A stretch of DNA of 14,997 nt, from positions 1 through 14,997 of the forward strand of contig JAUMWZ010000026.1 of the NCBI GenBank assembly GCA_030529405.1. The letters are read 5' to 3'. Shown here piece after piece: positions 8,354-14,997 of this stretch (positions are counted from its first letter, which is position 1; every line of letters begins with the position of its first letter). The translations under genes were made by a program, and so were the position numbers. Below the pieces are notes generated by a model that did not search any database, was not told the origin of the DNA, and worked only from the letters and a program-made list of their open reading frames with translations. Origin of the DNA: Bacteroides sp. GTDB taxonomy: Bacteria > Bacteroidota > Bacteroidia > Bacteroidales > Bacteroidaceae.

Positions 8354-8425
8354 TTGGCTTGTAGATTATATATGATTTAGAAATCAGTTATATATAGTTT
8401 GCAAGTTGGCTATATACAGTTTAGA
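8354..8425 (+). repeat. Hairpin repeat, copy 2
   Basis: Positions 8354-8377 and 8386-8409 form an uninterrupted 24-bp stem around an 8-nt loop (8378-8385) when read as plus-strand RNA. Nine of the pairs are G-U; on the minus strand these would be A-C mismatches. The tail at 8410-8425 ends in GTTTAGA as in copy 1. The element lies about 126 bases upstream of the susC-like start and in its direction. It could therefore be part of a leader, a small RNA, or the end of an unseen transcript. Confidence 0.7.
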
Positions 8426-8481
8426 TGCAAAATAAACTACATTGAAAAAGCAAGCTAAAGTAATTCACAAAAAAAAGAAAC

Positions 8482-8512
8482 TTTGGCTACTTGGGCACGT
8501 AATATAAATATT
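8482..8512 (+). promoter_or_regulatory. Weak candidate promoter for the SusC operon
   Basis: TTTG at 8482-8485 is followed after 19 bases by TAAATATT (8505-8512), which only partly fits the -7 consensus TAnnTTTG. It would place transcription start near 8519 with a leader of about 33 nt. No better-matching pair was found between 8040 and 8551. An extracytoplasmic-function sigma promoter of a different shape is also possible. Confidence 0.25.
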
Positions 8513-8551
8513 TAATCTTTAATTTATTATTAATATTTCAACAAGACTAAA

Positions 8552-11500
8552 ATGCTGAATTACAGAAGGTATAAAAGCGACACTAGGCTAAGTAATTTTC
8601 CCATAAAGTGGATAATTACCGGACTGATACTCTCTTTACTATCCGGCACACAGGTATTTGCTAACACTAGCAAAGTTAATTTACAGAGCAGTAGCAGTCA
8701 GCCCAAAAAAGTTACCGTGAATATTAAAGGTACGGTATTGGACAAAAATGGAGAACCAATTATTGGAGCTACCATAATGATAAAAGGAACAAAGCTGGGT
8801 TGTTCTACTAATTATGATGGCGAGTTTACCTTCAAAGGAGAACTTGACAAAGACAATCCAACCCTAATTGTTTCTTCTATTGGATTTATTACCAAAGAGG
8901 TTAAGGTAAAGCCTAACACTGACGTGAAAGTAGTGCTTGAAGAAAACATGGAGCTAATAGAAGAAGTTGTGGTTACAGGTATCTTCAAACGCAGAGAAGA
9001 CAGCTTCTCTGGTTCGGCAAACAAAATAAAGAGCGATCAGATAACAAAAGTAACCTCTGGAAACGTACTCAAGGCTTTAGAACTTCTTGACCCAGGTTTC
9101 AGACTTGGTAGCAACAATGTTGTGGGTTCTAACCCAAGCGGACTGCCAGACTTCAACTTAAGAGGTAAGTCGAGCATAGGAGATTATTCGACAGACGAAA
9201 AAGTAGTTCTCCGAGGAGATGTAGACACAAGACCAAATCAACCATTGTTCGTTCTTGACGGAATTATTGGAGTTAGTGTAACGAAAATCATAGACCTTGA
9301 CCCAAACTTGATAGAAAGTGTAACAATACTGAAAGATGCTGCGGCAATGGTACTATACGGTTCGAGAGCATCTAACGGAGTTATAGTGATAGAAACAAAA
9401 GCACCAGAAGCAGGCTCGTTAAGAGTGGGATACTCGGGCAACTATAAACTGCTAGTGCCAGACTTGAGAGATTATAACTTGGTAAACTCTGCCGAAAAAA
9501 TAGACCTTGAGAAAAGAGCTGGCATATATGATGAAACAAGCAATATAAACGAAACACAAAAACGGTTGGATAACCTCAGACATAAAGAGCTTGAAGTACT
9601 AAGAGGAGTGAACACTTATTGGTTGTCAGAACCTGTAAGAACAGCCTTTGCACATCGTCATGCTATAACAGTAGAAGGAGGAGACAGCGCACTCAGATAT
9701 AAACTTTATGCAGGCATAAACGAAGCACCGGGTGTGATGAAGAAAACTGGGATAAAAAGCAGAAACGGTAGCATCGACATCAGATACAGAAAAGGAAAGT
9801 TCTTACTAAGCAATATCCTTTTTGCAGACTATGCAGAAGCTGACAGAACATCATCTTATGGCAACTTCGGACAGTATGCACTAATAAACCCATACTATAG
9901 AAAGTTTGACTCTAAAGGAAACATAAGAAGATATCTGGAAGAGATAACCTACAACCTAAACGATAACTATTCGTATACTTACAGAGTAGGAAACCCACTT
10001 AGAAACACGTTGCTAAACACTTTTGATAAGAATGAAAAGTTTGACGTGAGAAACGCTTTGAAACTAGAGTATTCTCCAACTAACAATTTAAGATTGTCGT
10101 TTGATGCGTCGATATACAGAGAACAATCTGAAAATAATGCTTTCAAATCGGCTAATCACACCGACTTTGAAGAAGTGGCAGAGGTGGAAAACAGAGGTAG
10201 CTATGATTGGAACAGACTTATCAAAAAAGGATATGACGTGAGCGCAACTATAAGCTACAACAGAATGTTTAAGGAAAAACACTTCATATCTACATTTGCA
10301 CACTTCAACATAAAAGAAGACATACTACACTCAGCTGGAATTTACCAAACAGGTTTCCCTAATGAAAGTATGGACGAAGTATTCCTTGGCTCACTGCCAA
10401 AACAAACATCGGGTAACGAAAGCACAAACAGAGCAATAGGTGCACTTGCTACTGCCAGCTACACTTATGACCAAAGATATGCAGCAGATGCAAACTTGAG
10501 AATAGATGCATCATCTGAGTTCGGAAGAAATAATAGATATGCTCCATTCTGGTCTATTGGAGGTAGATGGAATATAGATAGAGAAAAGTTTCTAAAAGGA
10601 AACAAGGTGGTAGATGAGCTTGTACTTAGAACAAGTTATGGTATAACAGGAACTCAGGGCTTCACTCCTTACCAGGCACTCAAGATGTATACATACAGAG
10701 GGCTTGCAAGAATTTATGATAGTTCAGACGTTATCGGAGCTGAATTAGTAGGTATAGGAAACCCAGACCTAAAATGGCAAACAACTTCAGCATTCAACGT
10801 TGGGTTAGACTTTAATATGTTTAAGGGAATATTTAGTGGTAGATTAGAATACTACAATAAATATACTTATAATACAATATTAAGCCTTTCGTTGGCACCA
10901 TCTATAGGTTTCAATACCGTTCCTGAAAACTTAGGAAACATATCAAACAAAGGATTCGAGTTCACTGCGCGTATTATGCCTATCAACATTCCTGAAAGAC
11001 AGATGAATTTAAGCATAGCCGTTACGGGAAGTCATAACGTAAACAGGATAGAGCAAATATCTAATGCACTAAAAGTGAGAAATGAGGAGCTGGTAAAGAA
11101 AGCACAAGAGGGCTCAGGTGTTACTAGACCACTTCCTAGATATGAAGAGGGATATTCTCAAACAATGATATGGGCAGTTCGTTCATTAGGTATCGACCCC
11201 CAAACAGGTAGAGAAATATTCCTAAATAGGAATAATGAAAGAACAACTGAATGGAATCCGGCAGACATGGTACCTGTTGGTGATACAGAACCAAAACTTA
11301 CTGGTGTGTTAAGTTTTAACTTCAATTGGAAAGGATTTAGTCTTTCACTCGCTTCACGATATACATTCGGCGGAAAGATGTATAACACTACACTTATTGA
11401 CAAAGTAGAAAATGCAGACTTAAACAAGAATGTTGATAAGAGAGCGTATACAGACCGCTGGCAAAAGAAGGGAGACAACGCTAGATTCAAAGCTGTAAGA

Positions 11501-11758
11501 AAAGAAGAAGCTAACTCAGTTACAAAGGCATCGACTAGGTTCCTTATGGAAAATAACGAATTAGTGTTTAACACTATAAATGCACAATATAGATTTGATA
11601 GACAAAAACACCCTTTCATGAATAGACTTGGAATATCAGCCGCTACTGTTGGAATATACATGGAAGATTTATTCAGATTCAACTCTATCAAAGTGGAAAG
11701 AGGTACTTCTTATCCTTTGGCTAGACAGGTTTCTATGTCACTTGGTGTAACGTTTTAA
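8552..11758 (+). CDS. SusC/RagA-family TonB-dependent outer-membrane transporter
   Basis: This is an outer-membrane importer of 1068 residues, normal for SusC-type proteins, that takes up a large nutrient with energy from TonB/ExbBD. A basic N-terminus and hydrophobic core (about 17-33) precede a likely signal-peptidase I site after VFA (35-37). A carboxypeptidase-regulatory-like beta domain spans about 52-132. A TonB-box-like EEVVVTG (138-143) leads into the plug, with LRGKSS (203-208), PLFVLDGI (231-238) and the SusC hallmark YGSRASNGVIVIETK (269-283). The rest is a 22-strand beta-barrel ending in the typical terminal Phe. There is no STN domain, so sigma/anti-sigma signalling through this protein is unlikely. 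The ATG at 8552 follows an A/T-rich leader without a Shine-Dalgarno sequence, and no other start keeps the signal peptide. The substrate is unknown. It is the first gene of the operon. Confidence 0.95.
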   Translation: MLNYRRYKSDTRLSNFPIKWIITGLILSLLSGTQVFANTSKVNLQSSSSQPKKVTVNIKGTVLDKNGEPIIGATIMIKGTKLGCSTNYDGEFTFKGELDKDNPTLIVSSIGFITKEVKVKPNTDVKVVLEENMELIEEVVVTGIFKRREDSFSGSANKIKSDQITKVTSGNVLKALELLDPGFRLGSNNVVGSNPSGLPDFNLRGKSSIGDYSTDEKVVLRGDVDTRPNQPLFVLDGIIGVSVTKIIDLDPNLIESVTILKDAAAMVLYGSRASNGVIVIETKAPEAGSLRVGYSGNYKLLVPDLRDYNLVNSAEKIDLEKRAGIYDETSNINETQKRLDNLRHKELEVLRGVNTYWLSEPVRTAFAHRHAITVEGGDSALRYKLYAGINEAPGVMKKTGIKSRNGSIDIRYRKGKFLLSNILFADYAEADRTSSYGNFGQYALINPYYRKFDSKGNIRRYLEEITYNLNDNYSYTYRVGNPLRNTLLNTFDKNEKFDVRNALKLEYSPTNNLRLSFDASIYREQSENNAFKSANHTDFEEVAEVENRGSYDWNRLIKKGYDVSATISYNRMFKEKHFISTFAHFNIKEDILHSAGIYQTGFPNESMDEVFLGSLPKQTSGNESTNRAIGALATASYTYDQRYAADANLRIDASSEFGRNNRYAPFWSIGGRWNIDREKFLKGNKVVDELVLRTSYGITGTQGFTPYQALKMYTYRGLARIYDSSDVIGAELVGIGNPDLKWQTTSAFNVGLDFNMFKGIFSGRLEYYNKYTYNTILSLSLAPSIGFNTVPENLGNISNKGFEFTARIMPINIPERQMNLSIAVTGSHNVNRIEQISNALKVRNEELVKKAQEGSGVTRPLPRYEEGYSQTMIWAVRSLGIDPQTGREIFLNRNNERTTEWNPADMVPVGDTEPKLTGVLSFNFNWKGFSLSLASRYTFGGKMYNTTLIDKVENADLNKNVDKRAYTDRWQKKGDNARFKAVRKEEANSVTKASTRFLMENNELVFNTINAQYRFDRQKHPFMNRLGISAATVGIYMEDLFRFNSIKVERGTSYPLARQVSMSLGVTF

Positions 11759-11770
11759 CATGAAAAGAAT

Positions 11771-13213
11771 ATGAAATACATATACTCAATAATAATATTA
11801 GCATTAAGCTTTTCATCTTGTGCAGACTGGTTGGACGTAGAGCCTAAGGTAAACACGAAAGAAGAAAAGATATTCAACAGTGAGCAAGGTTTCAAAGAGG
11901 CTCTTACTGGGATTTACATTAAACTGACCACACCAGCCTTGTACGGTAAGGAACTTACTTACGGCTTTATAGATCAGTTGGCACAAAGATATGTGAGCCC
12001 TGTTCAACCAACTGTGAAGAACAACTTCAGCTCGCCTACTTTCTATAACTTCAAAAGAAGTTCGGTGCTAACCGAGACGTATACAAACAACATATGGGGT
12101 CAGTCGTACAACATCGTGGCTAACATTAACAACTTGATTGCTAATATAGAGTCAAGAGGAGATGTTATAGCTACTAATGGGTTGAAAGACATCATACACG
12201 GCGAGGCTTTAGGGCTTAGAGCTTTCATTCATTTTGATTTGCTTAGAATGTTCGGTCCTTTCTACAAGTCGAACTCTAAATCTCCGTCAATACCTTATAG
12301 ACTATTATTCAACAGAGATACGAGAACGCTTCTTACAGCTGAGCAGGTTGTAGACCTTGTTCTTGCAGACTTGAAGAAAGCAGAAGAATTATTGAAAAAC
12401 GATGCTATGAGCATCACATACCCGTCAAATACTGAAAGTTTCTCTCACGCAAACTTCTTGAGCAGACGTTCAAAGAGAATGAACAAATATGCAGTTAAGG
12501 CTTTGATGGCACGTGTATATATGTATAAAGGCGACAAAGCTTTGGCTAAGGAGAAAGCTAACGAGGTTATCAATGCAAAGAGAGAAGACGGCACCTCAAT
12601 TTTCCAATTCGTTGTTGATAACTCAAAAGACCATCTGCTTTCTAAGGAATTGATTTTTGCAATCAGCATGGATAGTAAGAATTTTCAAACTACCATTATG
12701 CAAAGTTTCTTGCTTTCACAATTCTCTAACACAAATGCAGGAAGTAAGGAAAGAGTGAACGAAATTTTCGACACTAAGGTAGATGGAACAAACGACATAC
12801 GTATGAGAGAGGCTGGCGGATTCAACATTACCAACCTTTTCTGTGCTACAAAGAAGTATCAACAGGACAACTACTCTGAATCGCTAAACAACACTATTCC
12901 GCTTATCAGATTAGCAGAGATGTATTACATAGCATCAGAAGCGACAGACGATTTAACAGAAAGTGCTAAGATACTTTCTAACGTTAGAAAGGCAAGAGCA
13001 TTAGATGTGATAGACTCTTTCAGCAACGAGCAAGATAAGGAATTTAACATAGAAAAAGAATATCGTAAAGAATTCTATGCAGAAGGGCAATTGTGGTATT
13101 ACTACAAAAGAAAAGAATCAAAGAAATTCCAATTCTCTCCAATCAAAGATATGAAAGAGGAACATTACAGATTCTCACTGCCAGACGATGAAATAACCTT
13201 TGGTAACCTATAA
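11771..13213 (+). CDS. SusD/RagB-family nutrient-binding outer-membrane lipoprotein
   Basis: This is the surface lipoprotein partner of the SusC barrel, 480 residues long. The signal peptide ends in a lipobox with Cys17 (SFSSC), so the mature protein should be lipid-anchored. Family-typical parts are an N-terminal WLDVEPK, an early segment with NSEQGFKEALTGIY, the conserved helix region with GEALGLRAFIHFDLLRMFG near 145, tetratricopeptide-like helices (for example KYAVKALMARVYMYKGD), the conserved RLAEMYYIASEA late in the protein, and a C-terminal LPDDEITFGN. SusD proteins form a lid on SusC and bind the ligand. The gene starts 12 bases after the susC-like stop. At 480 residues it is somewhat short for the family, but no key part is clearly missing. 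The ligand cannot be predicted. Confidence 0.93.
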   Translation: MKYIYSIIILALSFSSCADWLDVEPKVNTKEEKIFNSEQGFKEALTGIYIKLTTPALYGKELTYGFIDQLAQRYVSPVQPTVKNNFSSPTFYNFKRSSVLTETYTNNIWGQSYNIVANINNLIANIESRGDVIATNGLKDIIHGEALGLRAFIHFDLLRMFGPFYKSNSKSPSIPYRLLFNRDTRTLLTAEQVVDLVLADLKKAEELLKNDAMSITYPSNTESFSHANFLSRRSKRMNKYAVKALMARVYMYKGDKALAKEKANEVINAKREDGTSIFQFVVDNSKDHLLSKELIFAISMDSKNFQTTIMQSFLLSQFSNTNAGSKERVNEIFDTKVDGTNDIRMREAGGFNITNLFCATKKYQQDNYSESLNNTIPLIRLAEMYYIASEATDDLTESAKILSNVRKARALDVIDSFSNEQDKEFNIEKEYRKEFYAEGQLWYYYKRKESKKFQFSPIKDMKEEHYRFSLPDDEITFGNL

Positions 13214-13229
13214 AACAAGAGGAAAGAAC

Positions 13230-14045
13230 ATGAGAAAGAATAATTTTATAACACTACTTCTTATATCGATATTTGCAACTACACTATACTCTTGTGAGGA
13301 ACAAGAGATACAGCCTTTCTCTGCAGAGACGGCAGTAAACTTCGTTGTGGGCTCAGGAGATAACTGGAATATATATGAAGAAAACATACAAAGAAGTTAT
13401 AATGTGTATGATACATTGATAGCTAAGAAGCAATTCCCTTTAGAAAGTTTCACGATAAAAGCTAGACTTGACATAGAAGGAAAAACACCCGAGAAACCGA
13501 TAAAAGTAAAACTCTATGCCAAGGAAGTAAAGGGAAAAGAAAAGGTAAAAGTAGACCTTCCGGAAGTATTATTTGAGGCAGGGCAAACTGAAGTATATTT
13601 TGATATTAAAGTATATACACCTAGGAACTACAATATAGTTAATCAAGTTCTAATTTGTATAGACTATGCAAATAGCGATGTAGTACCTGGAACAAAGTCG
13701 CGTCAGGAGTTCCTGATACTAGTAAAGGACGAGGCGGAGAAAACTTTCCAACAAGGCACACTAAGTATACCAGAAGAGGAATATATAGCTACATTTGAAC
13801 AATACCTAGGAAAGTTTGGAGAAGTAAAATATAGATTCGCAGCTATCAACACTCCTAAATCTCCAGCAGGAATAGACGATATTAAGCTAAGAGTAGCATA
13901 CTCAAAGCTGTTACCAACAGAGGCTGAATATGGGTTGCAAGGAGCACTACCTACATACAGAGAGAAACTTAAAGAATACAATGAGAAGCACCCAGACGCT
14001 CCACTAAAAGAGAGCGACGGAACTCTTGTAGAACTACCAAATTAG
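13230..14045 (+). CDS. DUF4843-type surface lipoprotein, SusCD accessory
   Basis: This is a lipoprotein of 271 residues from the chosen ATG at 13230. The signal peptide has a lipobox ending at Cys22 (LYSC), followed by acidic residues (EEQEIQPF) that resemble a lipoprotein export signal for surface exposure. The mature part is beta-rich with the pattern typical of DUF4843 proteins: an early AVNFVVG, a Tyr/Phe-rich strand with SFTIKARLDIEG, then predicted beta-sandwich strands. A longer frame begins at 13200 and overlaps the SusD gene by 14 bases, but it would bury the signal peptide behind ten extra residues. The ATG at 13230 has GAGGAAAG just upstream and was preferred. The gap to the SusD stop is 16 bases. 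The molecular role of this family is unknown; by position it is probably a surface subunit of the uptake complex. Confidence 0.8.
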   Translation: MRKNNFITLLLISIFATTLYSCEEQEIQPFSAETAVNFVVGSGDNWNIYEENIQRSYNVYDTLIAKKQFPLESFTIKARLDIEGKTPEKPIKVKLYAKEVKGKEKVKVDLPEVLFEAGQTEVYFDIKVYTPRNYNIVNQVLICIDYANSDVVPGTKSRQEFLILVKDEAEKTFQQGTLSIPEEEYIATFEQYLGKFGEVKYRFAAINTPKSPAGIDDIKLRVAYSKLLPTEAEYGLQGALPTYREKLKEYNEKHPDAPLKESDGTLVELPN

Positions 14046-14077
14046 AGTAATAGTATTCATCAATATTATTCAATAAT

Positions 14078-14997
14078 ATGAACTTCAGAAACATAATAGT
14101 AGCATTATCAGTAGTAGCATTCCTTTCTTCGTGCTATAAAGACCTAGGAAATTATGACTACAACGAAAATATCTCTGACATAACAGTTAAGCTAGAAAAA
14201 GTCTATAGCACAAGAAAAAACAAAGCAGGATTTTCGTATAGCATAACCCCAGAGATTGAAACAAACAATCAGAACAAAGAGCTGAAATATGAATGGTATA
14301 AATCAACAGACTCACGCAACAAGGGAGATTTAGTAGGCACAGAAAAGACATTAAATCTTTCTTTCAAGCAAGGCGAAGAACTGTCGCAAAAATATCACTT
14401 AAGACTTTACGTCACAGACCAAACCAACAACACAGTGACTATGCGTCACACTGTGCTACAACTAATAGAACCTTACTACGCATCTTGGATTGTTCTGCAC
14501 AAAGACAATTCGCACGCTGAGTTGGGAGCAGTTAGCTACGTGCTGGGAAAATATGAAGTAGAGCCAAAAGCATACACAAAAGAAAGAGGAGAATCACTTA
14601 CCGGCGAGCCACACAATATAGGAGTTAGACAAATATCTAACCACGTTTATGCTGGAAACTGGCTATACTCAATAGAGTCACAGCTATACCTTAGCACATC
14701 AAACCTTGATGAAAGTGGACTAATCTCTACAGGAGAAAACTTTGCACTAAAATCAAGCTGGAAGAAACTCATCAACACAGAGCAAATAAAGACTTTTGAC
14801 CCTGCTAAGATAACAGGTACAGGTGGGTCAAACAATGGTTATGCTATGTCTGTGAATGGTGCCATATTCACTAGTAATGAGTACAGCCCTGTGATGTATC
14901 AAGTAACTCCTGACAAGAATGTCTTTAAAGATGAAGAAGTAAGAATAACAAAACTTGGTGTAGCAGCACAAGGGGCAATAGGCTATGACGAAGCAGG
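14078..14997 (+). CDS. PKD-like family lipoprotein, C-terminus cut by window edge
   Basis: From the ATG at 14078 the frame is open to the right edge, giving 306 visible residues with no stop. The signal peptide has a lipobox ending at Cys19 (FLSSC), followed at once by YKDLGNYDY. That short motif after the cysteine is characteristic of the PKD-like lipoproteins encoded behind DUF4843 genes in Bacteroidota Sus-like operons. Residues about 30-130 look like one immunoglobulin/PKD-type beta domain (LKYEWYKSTDS, then YHLRLYVTDQTNNT). The following region (WIVLHKDNSHAELGAVSYVLG) resembles the start of a propeller-like domain in that family. The family usually has about 500 residues, so roughly 200 would be missing. 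The gap to the previous gene is 32 bases, consistent with one operon. Function is unknown; ligand binding at the surface is inferred. Confidence 0.8.
   Translation, partial: MNFRNIIVALSVVAFLSSCYKDLGNYDYNENISDITVKLEKVYSTRKNKAGFSYSITPEIETNNQNKELKYEWYKSTDSRNKGDLVGTEKTLNLSFKQGEELSQKYHLRLYVTDQTNNTVTMRHTVLQLIEPYYASWIVLHKDNSHAELGAVSYVLGKYEVEPKAYTKERGESLTGEPHNIGVRQISNHVYAGNWLYSIESQLYLSTSNLDESGLISTGENFALKSSWKKLINTEQIKTFDPAKITGTGGSNNGYAMSVNGAIFTSNEYSPVMYQVTPDKNVFKDEEVRITKLGVAAQGAIGYDEA

Noticed and set aside
8391..8401. TATATAGTTTG as a -7 promoter box
   Set aside because: It has three rather than two bases between TA and TTTG, no -33 element at proper distance, and is explained as part of the hairpin stem.
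11158..11691. Open frame of 177 codons on the minus strand
   Set aside because: It lies wholly inside the susC-like gene in antisense. Its translation is low-complexity hydrophobic sequence with no family resemblance.
13200..13229. Upstream ATG extending the DUF4843-type lipoprotein by ten residues
   Set aside because: It would overlap the susD-like gene and place MVTYKTRGKN before a normal lipoprotein signal peptide. The ATG at 13230 has a better upstream sequence.
1..14997. CRISPR arrays, tRNA or rRNA genes, phage or insertion-sequence genes
   Set aside because: None was seen. There are no regularly spaced repeats, and every long frame is explained by the genes listed.

Overview
The window is AT-rich chromosomal DNA from a member of the Bacteroidota, most likely order Bacteroidales. 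The evidence is a SusC/SusD outer-membrane pair followed by two lipoproteins of Bacteroidota-specific families, a purH-mreB-mreC-mreD-mrdA gene order that I recall from Bacteroides and Porphyromonas, promoters that resemble the Bacteroidota -33 TTTG / -7 TAnnTTTG type, and few Shine-Dalgarno sequences. I cannot name the genus from sequence alone.

Layout. Positions 1-5725 (minus strand) hold a tight housekeeping operon read right to left: purH (last two steps of IMP synthesis), mreB, mreC, mreD and mrdA (PBP2, cut by the left edge). Gaps are 13, 6, -1 and 2 bases, so one promoter at about 5760-5791 probably drives purine synthesis and the cell-elongation machinery together. Positions 5726-5994 are an intergenic region with the purH promoter, a 17-bp palindrome inside that promoter, and a large hairpin repeat. 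Positions 5995-7941 (minus) encode a housekeeping-type ABC-F protein with its own promoter near 8033-8066. Positions 7942-8551 are a divergent, gene-free region with a second copy of the hairpin repeat. Positions 8552-14997 (plus) are a nutrient-uptake operon: SusC-type TonB-dependent transporter, SusD-type lipoprotein, DUF4843-type lipoprotein and PKD-like lipoprotein (cut by the right edge).

How the genes work together. MreB filaments, MreC, MreD and PBP2 form the lateral-wall elongation complex; rodA would be expected just beyond the left edge. In the right half, SusD and the two accessory lipoproteins probably sit at the cell surface around the SusC barrel to capture a polymer or peptide for TonB-driven import. 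No degradative enzyme is visible before the window ends, so the substrate is unknown.

Most notable observation. Two copies of a hairpin element (5915-5970 and 8354-8409) flank the ABC-F gene. Each folds as a 24-bp stem with an 8-nt loop. Most substitutions between the copies preserve pairing only when read as plus-strand RNA, including two double compensatory changes. This looks like a structured RNA repeat rather than a decayed DNA palindrome. I do not recognise it as a named family.
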